Part shown: piece after piece, positions 1 to 7,175 of the stretch
How positions within the stretch are numbered: position 1 is the stretch's first letter
How the letters are laid out: each line of letters begins with the position of its first letter
Origin: Chloroflexota bacterium
GTDB taxonomy: Bacteria > Chloroflexota > Ktedonobacteria > Ktedonobacterales > Ktedonobacteraceae
DNA: 10,783 nt
NCBI GenBank assembly: GCA_005881495.1
Contig: VBHI01000023.1
Coordinates: 1-10,783 of the forward strand
Direction: 5' to 3'
Translations under genes and position numbers: made by a program
The notes under the pieces: generated by a model
The model's input: only the letters and a program-made list of their open reading frames with translations
Databases searched by the model: none
What the model was told of the DNA's origin: nothing

Positions 1-8
1 CACAAACA

Positions 9-593
9 ATGTCTCAGCGTCACCTTTACCCCGTGAAACTGCTTGCAACACTTGCTATTGCTTCTGTAGTCTCGATGCTTCTGATCTCTGGTGATTTTGT
101 CTTTCTGAGTAGCCTCGGCTGGGCAAGCGGTCCGTTAGCCATCATGGGCTTCACAATCTACCTGCTGGTAATTGCTGCCATCACGGTAGTTGACTGGCGT
201 GGTTTTCTAACTATGAATGGATTTCTGAAATGGAAGTCTCTGACAGGTCAGCAAAGGCTTTTTGTCGGATGCCTTTTTGTAGTGTTGAATGTATTCTTTC
301 TCGGTGTTTACTTACTGCAAGCGTACCAAAAGTACCGTTACTACTGGCAGTTAGAGCCATTAAGACAGAAACTCAGGATAGCCAAGCAAGAAGCCGCGCT
401 TGGGATGATTCCGCAAACCGATGGTAACTGTCACAAATGTCATCAGCCACTGCAATTGGGCGCAGAGTTTTGTGTCTACTGCAGGGAAAGAGTGGTGGAA
501 CAGCCTCGCATCTGTCCAGCATGTTATGCCAGGACCCTACCAGATGCCAGGTGGTGCCCTGAGTGCGGTACACAACTTGATACGACTGTCTAG
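9..593 (+). CDS. Membrane protein with C-terminal double zinc ribbon
   Basis: Function unknown. The 194-residue product has three hydrophobic stretches (about residues 8-30, 40-60 and 84-105) that look like membrane helices. A basic linker (about 106-135) follows. The C-terminal soluble tail has two CxxC pairs of pairs: CHKC with CVYC (about 141-158) and CPAC with CPEC (about 169-187), the usual pattern of two tandem zinc ribbons. Such tails are common in small bacterial membrane proteins of unknown role, where they may bind protein or nucleic acid; that is inference. The ATG at 9 is only eight bases from the window edge, no ribosome-binding site is visible, and the frame stays open upstream, so the true start could lie outside. 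It ends in TAG just before a strong hairpin terminator and is convergent with the IS607 element and the transglutaminase genes. Confidence 0.75.
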   Translation: MSQRHLYPVKLLATLAIASVVSMLLISGDFVFLSSLGWASGPLAIMGFTIYLLVIAAITVVDWRGFLTMNGFLKWKSLTGQQRLFVGCLFVVLNVFFLGVYLLQAYQKYRYYWQLEPLRQKLRIAKQEAALGMIPQTDGNCHKCHQPLQLGAEFCVYCRERVVEQPRICPACYARTLPDARWCPECGTQLDTTV

Positions 594-631
594 TCACATG
601 ACAAAATAATGAGTTGAGGACCTTCCTTTCT

Positions 632-678
632 ACCCAAAAAGCGGCTTGAGTGCCCCTGGCTCAAGCCGCCTTTTGGGT
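632..678. terminator. Bidirectional intrinsic terminator
   Basis: A near-perfect 19-base inverted repeat (632-650 with 660-678, one mismatch, 9-base loop). The GC-rich core, GCGGCTTGAG with CTCAAGCCGC (641-650/660-669), has an A-run before it and a T-run after it, so it reads as a rho-independent terminator on both strands. It lies 38 bases after the stop of the zinc-ribbon membrane protein gene and beyond the right end of the IS607 element. It would stop transcription from that gene and from the leftward genes. It may be the original shared terminator of the convergent pair that the IS element later entered. Confidence 0.75.
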
Positions 679-729
679 CGTTCTTGGGGGTTCTTTCCTC
701 TCCTCAGAACAAGTGCGGTGGATAGTTGG

Positions 730-848
730 ACTCGCATTCCTCATTATACGTCAGAGCCGGAGTCCACTTCGGTATAGTTCCCAAAGTCTAGACAATCCTA
801 GACGTTAAGCTTTGTACGGCAAGCCGTACTGGATGCACTACAGCATCC
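730..848 (-). ncRNA. Candidate omega-RNA / structured right end of the IS607 element
   Basis: TnpB nucleases use a guide RNA made from the 3' end of tnpB and the element's right end. Here that stretch is dense in inverted repeats: GGATGC/GCATCC (831-836 with 843-848), GTACGGC/GCCGTAC (814-820 with 823-829), GTCTAG/CTAGAC (786-791 with 798-803), and TGGACTC/GAGTCCA (727-733 with 760-766, 26-base loop). The first three lie inside the last codons of the tnpB frame; the fourth is beyond its stop. This agrees with known omega-RNA placement, but the boundaries, the folding and the guide position are not determined. Since the tnpB copy is broken, the RNA would only matter if another TnpB in the genome used it. 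Confidence 0.45.
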
Positions 849-1953
849 TCTACCCCATTGCTAAAAGCGTTTGGGGATGCTTTGCGCAGGATATTCAGGC
901 TGCCATTGATGTCGGCGTTGAGCTTGCGTCCGTTGCCTGCCTGGTATAAGCCACGCTTCACCCGTCTGCCACTAAACTTTCGCTCTTCCTGCTCTTTGCC
1001 GTACGTGGGGATCGCATCCCCATCCAGGAAGCTGGCCTTGCTGGTGTAGCTCTCTTCTTGCAGCACGACCTGTATCCCGACGAGTTTGGCTTTGTAGCAG
1101 AGCATGTCGACGAACCGGGCATGCGGCAACTGCACAAAGTGTTGCTTCTCCTTCTTGCGCATCGCAACTGCTTTTTGGAGGAGGTATGCAAGTAGTGATC
1201 GATACGGCGAGTTCGTTTCGTCATCATGCGATGCATCCGCTGGGTGAAATGGTCATGCTTGCTCCACTTCTGAAGCTCCGCCTTGCGCTTGTTGTAGTAC
1301 TGATTGACGCTTTTGAGGGGACGACCGTTAACGAGGCGAGGGATGAAGCCCTCTTTGTTTGCAGTTATCGCCGCCAGGTTATTCACGCCAATATCAATAC
1401 TGGCTATCCAGGTGGGATTGACGGGCTGAGGCTGTTCTTGCCGTTCGTAGACGACTTCTACCACGTAGTAGCCACTCCTGGGTACAATGCGCACTTGTTT
1501 GACGTTCGTTTGCCTGGTCTGGACGGTGATGGGCAAGCCCGATGGGGCAATCATCCCACGTTGCAAGGCGCGTTTCGAGAGGGCTTGCATGGTATAGACC
1601 AGGATATTGCGCCCCTGCTGTTTCTCTTTGTACTTCGGCAGTCCTGGGCGGCCTAAGAACTGGGAGGGGTCCGCGTCCCATGCCTCCATCGCCTCTTCCC
1701 AGGCTTGCCAATTCTTGTCCAGCAGACGAAGAACCTGTTGGGCGACTTTGGCAGGGAGCGCCTTGTAGGCATCATGGCTCTTCATGCGAGCGTGCATCTC
1801 AGGATAGGTGAAACGCACCTGCTGGAAGATGAACGCCTGACGCATCTCATAGAGGGCCGCATTATAGAGGTTCTTGGAGGCAAAGGCCGCTTGATCGATC
1901 ACCTCGTAGCGGGGATCCCTTTTGCGCAGGACATGCTGTTCAACTACCTGCAT
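788..1953 (-). pseudogene. tnpB: TnpB (IS607-type RNA-guided nuclease), internal deletion and frameshift
   Basis: The ATG at 1953 is preceded six bases upstream by GGAGG and overlaps the tnpA stop by 14 bases. The first frame has the TnpB N-terminal region (FASKNLYNAALYEMRQ, about residues 23-38) and the first RuvC motif SIDIGVNNLAAI, with catalytic Asp near residue 187. It then reaches RRIDHYLHTSS near 1180 and turns to nonsense, ending at 958. The rest of the family sequence resumes in another frame from about 1160: QHFVQLPHARFVDML, EESYTSKASF, FSGRRVKRGLY, and the last RuvC motif NADINGSLNILRK, to a TAG at 788. From memory of full-length relatives, roughly 30-35 residues around the second RuvC strand (the VIGKN...WKQ region) are missing at the junction, so this is a deletion, not just an indel. 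This subgroup also lacks the zinc-ribbon cysteines. A functional nuclease is very unlikely. Confidence 0.85.
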
Positions 1954-2521
1954 GCTCGGCCTCCAATTCCTGGACGAGCTTCTCTGTCTGGCGTTTGGCG
2001 CGGCGTGGCCCATAGAGTCTGGCACAGAAGCTATAGACAATCGCCCTGAGATCAGCCAGCAGGTCCTCCGTGCCATTCTCCGCCAGATTGACGACTTCAA
2101 TGCTACGTCCTTGTCCACGCAAGAGCGTTTCCAGATAGCGGAAACCAAAGCGGGTGAGTCGGTCTTGATGCTCCACCACAATGAGCGTGATGCCTTGATC
2201 TTCCAACAAAGCCAAGAGCTTTGGGCGGCTATCAGTGATGCCGGAGCCGACTTCCTTGACGACTTTGGCCGTCGGATAGCCTTTGGCGGTACAATAGGCA
2301 ACGAGCCGCTCTGCCTGACTATCGAGGGTGGACTTCTGCTCTGCTGAGGAGACACGCGCATAGACCGCCACCCGACCGATGGGGGCAGGTGATGGGGAGC
2401 CTTCATCCACCAGAATGGTGTGTTCTCCAACACGATGCCCTGTAATTTTGCCGTCGCGAAACCAGCGCCAGGCGGTCTCGTAGCGAACTCCTTGTTGTTT
2501 AGCATAGTCACTTAACTTCAT
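1940..2521 (-). CDS. tnpA: IS607-family serine recombinase (transposase TnpA)
   Basis: The 193-residue product has the IS607 TnpA architecture. An N-terminal MerR-like helix-turn-helix (MKLSDYAKQQGV...ETAWRWFRDGKI, about residues 1-27) precedes a small serine-recombinase catalytic domain. The catalytic Ser is Ser58 in VYARVSS (52-59), and the conserved Arg-containing motif EHQDRLTRFGF follows. The domain is complete and the frame open, so the enzyme is probably active; it would catalyse cut-and-paste DNA movement through a 5'-phosphoserine intermediate. I chose the ATG at 2521 over one at 2545 because the family starts at MKLS-type residues and because the upstream ATG lies inside the promoter. 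The -10 element places transcription start almost at the ATG, so the mRNA may be leaderless. It overlaps tnpB. Confidence 0.92.
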   Translation of the reverse strand: MKLSDYAKQQGVRYETAWRWFRDGKITGHRVGEHTILVDEGSPSPAPIGRVAVYARVSSAEQKSTLDSQAERLVAYCTAKGYPTAKVVKEVGSGITDSRPKLLALLEDQGITLIVVEHQDRLTRFGFRYLETLLRGQGRSIEVVNLAENGTEDLLADLRAIVYSFCARLYGPRRAKRQTEKLVQELEAEHAGS

Positions 2522-2527
2522 GCTCCA

Positions 2528-2557
2528 AGTATAGCAGAAACACACAAGGATTGTCCA
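2528..2557 (-). promoter_or_regulatory. tnpA promoter embedded in the left-end repeat
   Basis: On the - strand TGGACA (2557-2552, five of six to the consensus -35) is followed after 18 bases by TATACT (2533-2528, five of six to the -10). Predicted transcription start falls at about 2521-2522, the A of the tnpA ATG. The -35 lies inside the 12-base end repeat (2547-2558), so TnpA bound to its own transposon end would cover its promoter. That suggests autoregulation, by inference. Confidence 0.55.
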
Positions 2558-2592
2558 GGATAGTCACTTATTCGCTATGTTTCTTGCGAATG

Positions 2593-3519
2593 TTAGTGAT
2601 ACTCCAACGAAATCGGCCCAACCCGCTTGCTCGCTGTAAGCTGGCCGCGATAAGGCGCTCGATATGTCCCCGATGTAGGGGCAACATCATAGTAATCTCG
2701 CCCAACGGCGACAGTAATATAGTGCAGATCAGTCTCGCAGCCATGCGTCGGGTCCAATGCCAGCGCAATGGCTTCTCCCGGACGATCGGGCGCGGGTAGC
2801 AGCGCCTCGACCCAGGCATGTGTACCCCCTTCGCCCAACAGGTGGCCGGAGACATAGCGCGCCGGCAGTCCGCAGAGGCGACAGAGCGTCAGCATGACAT
2901 GGGCGTAGTCCTGGCAGACTCCGCGCCCCAGTGAGAGCGTCTGCGCAGCCGTCGTATGGATATCTGTCACACCATGCTCATAGCTGAGCGCGTTGTTGAC
3001 CCAGTCGTTGATGCGCCTGGCCAGGGCCGCTGGCTGCTGTCGCGCGTAATCCCCCTCGCACAGTGCAGCCCCAACCTTTCGGAGGGCATCATCGGGCTGC
3101 GTAAGCGCCGAAGGCTCAAGGTAACGTGGATCCGAAAGCGCAGCGCCGGGAAGAAAGTGCGGCCCATGATCTGCAAATCGTTCGACGACGATCCACGCTT
3201 CAAAGTCAATGGAACGTTCAATGGAGGGAATGTACAGGTTTATCACCCGATTTGCATACTCATCAACCTCGCTGTTTGTCTCGGCAACATCGGCAGAAAC
3301 ATCCAGGCGATGCACGATACACCTCTGATCACCGTAAATCTCTCGTGGAACAATCAATAAATGCTGCTTGAGATCGCGGACAGGACCAGGGTAATCATAG
3401 CGAAAGTGCTGGTGAATGAGGTACGCTGTGCGTTGTACACGCTCCCACTCGATCCCCTGGATGTCCAGGAGATCAAGGGCAGCAATCTGCGTTTCAATGT
3501 CCACTGGTTCTTGATTCAT
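2593..3519 (-). CDS. Transglutaminase-like cysteine peptidase family protein
   Basis: The 308-residue product has a bacterial transglutaminase N-terminal beta-domain (about residues 30-115, with FRYDYPGPVRDLKQHLLIVP) and a papain-fold transglutaminase core. The catalytic triad is visible: Cys202 in GRGVCQDYAHVML, His234 in GGTHAWVEA, and Asp256 in ALDPTHG. The end (VAVGRDYYDVAP...GTYRA) matches the usual C-terminus. Members of this COG1305-type family cleave or transfer amide bonds; the substrate here is unknown. The ATG at 3519 is preferred because it leaves 30 bases after the upstream gene and has a weak GAAG just before it; an in-frame GTG at 3537 has no ribosome-binding site. It is the second gene of a leftward two-gene unit and paralogous to its neighbour and to 7176-8129. 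The IS607 left end begins within about 30 bases of its stop. Confidence 0.88.
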   Translation of the reverse strand: MNQEPVDIETQIAALDLLDIQGIEWERVQRTAYLIHQHFRYDYPGPVRDLKQHLLIVPREIYGDQRCIVHRLDVSADVAETNSEVDEYANRVINLYIPSIERSIDFEAWIVVERFADHGPHFLPGAALSDPRYLEPSALTQPDDALRKVGAALCEGDYARQQPAALARRINDWVNNALSYEHGVTDIHTTAAQTLSLGRGVCQDYAHVMLTLCRLCGLPARYVSGHLLGEGGTHAWVEALLPAPDRPGEAIALALDPTHGCETDLHYITVAVGRDYYDVAPTSGTYRAPYRGQLTASKRVGPISLEYH

Positions 3520-3549
3520 GCTTCTATTACAAACCACGGATCAATTTTA

Positions 3550-4434
3550 TCATCGTTCGTCCTCGTGTATAGTAGGGATGACCCTTGCGGTCATCCTAGC
3601 CCCCTCATCCCCTACCGCACCATCGTGATCGGGAAGTGCCTCATCGGCCCATACCGTCATTTGCGCGAGACGCGGCGACCCGTAGGTCGTCACCATTGCC
3701 ACATCCAGGGCGTCACGCCCTCGACCAACCAGCACGCGTCCCATGCGGGGTTCATTGTTGCGCGGATCGAAGGTCCACCAGCGCCCCGAAAGGTATACCT
3801 CCATCCAGGCACAGAAATCCATAGGAGCATCCGGCGGTGGAACTCCTATATCTGGCAGGTAGCCGAACACATAACGAGCAGGAATGTTGAGCGCCCGGCA
3901 AAATGTCACCGCCAGGTGCGCGAAATCGCGGCATACGCCAACACCTGCCGCGCACACATCTGCGGCAGTTGTGAGTGAGTTACTGGTGCCATACTGGAAG
4001 CGTATATTGCCGTGTACCCAGTCGCAGACAGCCTGCACGCGCGCCCAACCGGGTTCTATAGCGCCGAAAAGTTGCCAGGCCATATCCGAGAGTACATCCG
4101 AAAGGCAGAAGCGGCTTGGTAACGTGTAGTGAAGTACCTCATCGGGCAGCGCTTCCACGGGAAGCTCCACAGCGTCAGGCGCGACCTCGTCCACAAGCCC
4201 TGCTACCTCAATCGTAGCATCGTAGTGAAGTACCTGGCTGCCTGAAGGTATCACCATGCGCTGGCAGCTATTGCCATACAGATCAGTAAAGGCATGGAGA
4301 GCGAGCGGCGGCGTGAGCTGCCATGCCTCATGCAGAATACGCTGCTCCGCATCTTGATGCGGCTGCACCTGCATGGTAGCTGGTGTGGGCCAGGTAGCCT
4401 CATAACGAAATTCGCACCCAACTCTGATTTGCAT
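3550..4434 (-). CDS. Transglutaminase-like protein with Cys in place of the active-site His
   Basis: The 294-residue product has an N-terminal beta-domain (about residues 1-90) and a transglutaminase core. Cys168 in GVGVCRDFAHLAVTF is the expected nucleophile, and Asp223 in WWTFDPRNN the expected acid. The motif that carries the catalytic His in relatives reads MDFCAWMEVYL here (205-215), with Cys208 at the position of the His. The gene is otherwise well conserved (LNIPARYVFGYLP; RVLVGRGRDALDVA), so it does not look decayed. It may be a catalytically altered or regulatory paralogue, or belong to a subfamily in which this position varies. It is the first gene of the leftward unit, with AAGGGA 12 bases before its ATG and a TATAAT -10 about 50 bases upstream. 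It is divergent from the ATP-grasp operon, suggesting a shared role. Confidence 0.87.
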   Translation of the reverse strand: MQIRVGCEFRYEATWPTPATMQVQPHQDAEQRILHEAWQLTPPLALHAFTDLYGNSCQRMVIPSGSQVLHYDATIEVAGLVDEVAPDAVELPVEALPDEVLHYTLPSRFCLSDVLSDMAWQLFGAIEPGWARVQAVCDWVHGNIRFQYGTSNSLTTAADVCAAGVGVCRDFAHLAVTFCRALNIPARYVFGYLPDIGVPPPDAPMDFCAWMEVYLSGRWWTFDPRNNEPRMGRVLVGRGRDALDVAMVTTYGSPRLAQMTVWADEALPDHDGAVGDEGARMTARVIPTIHEDER

Positions 4435-4483
4435 CGTTTTTCCGATCCCTTCTCTTACCTCGATAATAGTTCACGCTTTCTCG

Positions 4484-4489
4484 ATTATA
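4484..4489 (-). promoter_or_regulatory. -10 element of the leftward transglutaminase unit
   Basis: A perfect TATAAT on the - strand, 50 bases upstream of the ATG at 4434. No good -35 is found 16-18 bases before it (AGCTTT at the 17-base distance), so the promoter may need an activator or be weak. Confidence 0.4.
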
Positions 4490-4507
4490 CGCTATTGGCG
4501 GATAGCA

Positions 4508-4530
4508 AAGCTAGCTTGCCTCAAGCTTGA
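4508..4530. promoter_or_regulatory. Paired palindromes between divergent operons (candidate operator)
   Basis: Two perfect 10-base palindromes lie three bases apart: AAGCTAGCTT (4508-4517) and TCAAGCTTGA (4521-4530). The second overlaps a TTGACA -35 hexamer (4527-4532) of the rightward operon, and both are just upstream of the leftward -10. This is a suitable place for one regulator to control both transcription units. No regulator gene lies beside it, so the assignment is inference. Confidence 0.35.
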
Positions 4531-4556
4531 CACCCTCATCAATTGCAAGGTACTAT
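4527..4556 (+). promoter_or_regulatory. Candidate promoter of the ATP-grasp operon
   Basis: A perfect -35 TTGACA (4527-4532) is followed after 18 bases by TACTAT (4551-4556, four of six to TATAAT). The start codon is 110 bases further on, at 4666. A second TTGACA (4556-4561) has no matching -10, and TATACT (4563-4568) has no matching -35. Confidence 0.4.
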
Positions 4557-4665
4557 TGACACTATACTGATATCCCGTCCGATGGAGACTCTCCGGCGCT
4601 GGTGCCCCTGAACCCGTGATAGCAAGCATTTATTTCGTCGGTCAGAAAGTATAGGAACCTCGCTC

Positions 4666-6168
4666 ATGATAGTGCCTGATACACCTGATACTGCAGGACA
4701 GCCCATGTTGCCGCCTCCTTTCTCGAATTATACACTGGATGCTGCCTACGACGAGATGCTAGGCTCTGATGGCAGGCCGCGACCTCATTACCAGGAGTTG
4801 TTTCATCGTCTGCTGGAGATGCCTGCCGAGACGCTCTACCAGAGGCAGCAAGCAGCGAATACTGCATTCATGAATCAGGGTATCACCTTTACCGTTTATG
4901 GGAATGACGAGGGAACGGAACGTATCTGGCCCTATGATCTGTTGCCTCGCATCATCACCAGCGAAGAGTGGCGAACCATCGAGCGGGGCTTAACGCAGCG
5001 TATCACCGCCCTCAACCTGTTTCTTAAAGATATTTACTTTGATGGGCGCATACTGTCTGACGAAGTCGTACCGCGCTGGCTTATCTATAGCTGCAAACAC
5101 TTCCGGCGTGAAATGCGCGGCATACACGTTCCACACGACATCTACGTTGCAGTTGATGGAGCAGACCTTGTACGTTTGCTCGATGGGCGTTTCGCCGTCT
5201 TAGAGGATAATCTGCGCGTACCGAGCGGCGTCTCTTACATGCTTGCCAATCGGCAGGTTATGAAACGCACCTTCCCCTCACTATTTGGCAGTTACGACGT
5301 CCTTCCCATCGACCACTATGGACAGGCGTTGCTCAGCACGCTGCTGTCACTGGCCCCGACTGGGCGGCCTGATCCAGTAATCGTGTTGCTCACTCCGGGC
5401 GTCTATAATTCCGCGTATTTTGAACATGCCTTTCTCGCGCGCCAGATGGGCATCGAACTGGTCGAGGGACGCGATCTGCTCGTACATGATAACATTGTTT
5501 ATATGCGCACAACCGCTGGTCTGAGGCGCATTGACGTGATCTACAGGCGCATTGATGACGACTACCTTGACCCGCTTGCCTTTCAACCTGACTCTACATT
5601 GGGGGTACCAGGCCTGTTGAATGCCTATCGCGCGGGGAACGTCGCGCTGGCTAATGCCATCGGCACAGGAGTCGCCGACGATAAGGCCATCTACGCCTAT
5701 GTCCCAGCCATCATTCACTACTACCTCGGCGAAGAACCCATTCTTCCAAACGTCGAGACCTATCTGCTGAGCGACGAAAAGCAGCAAAAATATGTCCTTG
5801 AACGCTTTGAGGAACTCGTTATCAAAGCGGTTGGAGAATCCGGCGGCTATGGCATGTTGATCGGCCCATACAGTACAGCTGCTCAGCGCGCAGCCTTCCG
5901 CCAGCGGGTAATCGCCAACCCACGTAACTACATCGCCCAGCCAACGCTGGCTCTTTCGCGCGCGCCCTGTATTATTGATAATCAAATTGAGCCGCGCCAT
6001 GTCGATCTCCGCCCCTTTGTACTCTTTGGCGAGCAAGTTACCATTGTCGCCGGGGGCCTGACCCGTGTCGCCCTCAAGCGAGGCTCTTTGGTGGTGAATT
6101 CCTCCCAAGGTGGAGGGAGCAAAGATACATGGGTGCTGGTAGGACCTGTAACAGAAGTCAATCAGTGA
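4666..6168 (+). CDS. Circularly permuted type 2 ATP-grasp protein
   Basis: This 500-residue protein matches the COG2308 family (circularly permuted ATP-grasp, former DUF404/DUF407). Conserved blocks are in family order: DAAYDEML (25-32), the [20 protein letters not shown] block (78-97), [15 protein letters not shown] (179-193), [16 protein letters not shown] (288-303), the nucleotide-binding-like [13 protein letters not shown] (385-397), RPFV (449-452), GGLTRVAL (463-470), and the end [14 protein letters not shown] (478-491). Length is typical. ATP-grasp enzymes join a carboxylate to an amine through an acyl-phosphate; the substrates of this branch are unknown. The ATG at 4666 follows AGGAA at an eight-base spacing. 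It is the first gene of a rightward operon, nine bases before the alpha-E gene, a pairing that is near constant in bacteria and argues for a complex or successive steps. Confidence 0.93.
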   Translation: MIVPDTPDTAGQPMLPPPFSNYTLDAAYDEMLGSDGRPRPHYQELFHRLLEMPAETLYQRQQAANTAFMNQGITFTVYGNDEGTERIWPYDLLPRIITSEEWRTIERGLTQRITALNLFLKDIYFDGRILSDEVVPRWLIYSCKHFRREMRGIHVPHDIYVAVDGADLVRLLDGRFAVLEDNLRVPSGVSYMLANRQVMKRTFPSLFGSYDVLPIDHYGQALLSTLLSLAPTGRPDPVIVLLTPGVYNSAYFEHAFLARQMGIELVEGRDLLVHDNIVYMRTTAGLRRIDVIYRRIDDDYLDPLAFQPDSTLGVPGLLNAYRAGNVALANAIGTGVADDKAIYAYVPAIIHYYLGEEPILPNVETYLLSDEKQQKYVLERFEELVIKAVGESGGYGMLIGPYSTAAQRAAFRQRVIANPRNYIAQPTLALSRAPCIIDNQIEPRHVDLRPFVLFGEQVTIVAGGLTRVALKRGSLVVNSSQGGGSKDTWVLVGPVTEVNQ

Positions 6169-6177
6169 GGTGAGATC

Positions 6178-7158
6178 ATGCTTTCAAGAGTCGCCGAAAG
6201 TCTCTACTGGATGAGCCGCTACCTGGAACGAGCGGAACACACAGCGCGCCTCATCGATGTACATCTGACCCAGATGCTCGACCATGCAGGCGGAGATGCT
6301 AGCCTGCGCTGGCAACGACTCCTACGTAGCCTGCGCACACTACAGCCCGAAGGGGAAATCGATGCCTATAGCATTACGCACGCACTGACCTTTGATGAGG
6401 CCAACACCTCGTCCATTGAGTCCTGCATCGAATCCGCACGCGAAAATGCACGGCAGGTGCGCGAGCAGATCAGCTCTGAGATGTGGGAGCAGCTCAACCG
6501 CCTCTTCTTGCGGGTGAAACAGACCAGTATGGAACAGATCTGGCACGCGGAGCCACACAGATTCCTGAACAGCGTGAAAGAGAACATTTATCTCTTCCAG
6601 GGCATTACCGATGCGACTATGAGCCACAGCGAGGGCTGGCACTTCATTCGCGTCGGGCGCTTTCTCGAACGCACTACAGCTACCGCCGCCTTGCTGGATA
6701 CGCACTTCTCTGTATTCCTGACCGAACAAACCGAAGATGAGGGTGAGCCCCTCGACTACCTGAGTTGGGTGGAATTGCTGCGTTCGTGCGCCTCGTTTGA
6801 AGCATATTGCAAAGTCTATACGGCAACGATTCGTCCCGCCCAGATCGCCGAGTTCCTGCTGTTAAATGCCGAAGCTCCGCGTTCGATTCGTTTTGCTTGC
6901 GCGATGATGCAGGGGGCGCTTCAAGCAATCGCAAAAACAACCGCCGCGCGCAACCCAGGACGCGCCGAGCGTCTCGCCGGTCGCCTGCGCGCAACGCTCG
7001 ACTACGACCAGATCGAGGAGATTCTCAGCGGCGATATACACGAATACCTGGAGAGCATCCAGCGCCAGTGTACGCTTATTCATACTGGCATCTACCAGGC
7101 CTATATTGCCTATCCAATTGAGGTCGCCCTCACATCTCGCGGCGCGGCTCAAGCGTAG
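6178..7158 (+). CDS. Alpha-E domain protein
   Basis: This 326-residue, largely helical protein belongs to the alpha-E family (COG2307, former DUF403). The family signature opens the protein (MLSRVAESLYWMSRYLERAE, residues 1-20), and a second conserved block spans about 130-166 (NSVKENIYLFQG, then GWHFIRVGRFLERT). No signal peptide or membrane helix is seen. The biochemical role is unknown; its constant pairing with circularly permuted ATP-grasp proteins points to a partner or accessory enzyme in peptide-like amide synthesis. Its ATG is nine bases after the ATP-grasp stop, and the intervening GGTGAG can serve as the ribosome-binding site. The next gene starts 17 bases after its stop. Confidence 0.93.
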   Translation: MLSRVAESLYWMSRYLERAEHTARLIDVHLTQMLDHAGGDASLRWQRLLRSLRTLQPEGEIDAYSITHALTFDEANTSSIESCIESARENARQVREQISSEMWEQLNRLFLRVKQTSMEQIWHAEPHRFLNSVKENIYLFQGITDATMSHSEGWHFIRVGRFLERTTATAALLDTHFSVFLTEQTEDEGEPLDYLSWVELLRSCASFEAYCKVYTATIRPAQIAEFLLLNAEAPRSIRFACAMMQGALQAIAKTTAARNPGRAERLAGRLRATLDYDQIEEILSGDIHEYLESIQRQCTLIHTGIYQAYIAYPIEVALTSRGAAQA

Positions 7159-7175
7159 GGACAGGAGACAAACAA

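Larger units (their letters stand above)
700..2580 (-). mobile_element. IS607-family insertion sequence (tnpA intact, tnpB broken)
   Basis: The element reads leftward: tnpA (serine recombinase) then tnpB, overlapping by 14 bases, the standard IS607 order. Both edges are approximate. A 12-base inverted repeat with one mismatch is found near the two ends: AGGATTGTCCAG at 2547-2558 on the + strand and AGGATTGTCTAG on the - strand at 788-799. At the left end it is followed at once by a second, degenerate copy (AGGATAGTCA, 2557-2566), fitting the repeated TnpA-binding sites expected at IS607 ends. IS607 elements lack long terminal inverted repeats and make no target duplication, so exact ends cannot be read from one copy. 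The element lies between the stop of a transglutaminase gene (2593) and the terminator at 632-678, so no gene seems disrupted. With TnpA intact and TnpB damaged, movement could still be possible but the RNA-guided nuclease function is probably lost. Confidence 0.8.

Noticed and set aside
1186..1656. Open frame of 156 codons on the + strand inside the IS element
   Set aside because: It is antisense to the well-recognised tnpB and has no family features.
1954..2511. Long open frame extending the TnpB frame upstream into tnpA
   Set aside because: It overlaps tnpA in another frame and its translation has no TnpB-like sequence; the ribosome-binding site and family similarity put the TnpB start at 1953.
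700..2580. CRISPR array or Cas12 locus suggested by the TnpB-type RuvC protein
   Set aside because: There are no regularly spaced repeats; the neighbouring serine recombinase and gene order show an IS607 transposon.
5347..6108. Antisense open frame of 253 codons opposite the ATP-grasp gene
   Set aside because: It is a shadow of a strongly conserved gene; the translation shows no recognisable domain and no ribosome-binding site supports it.
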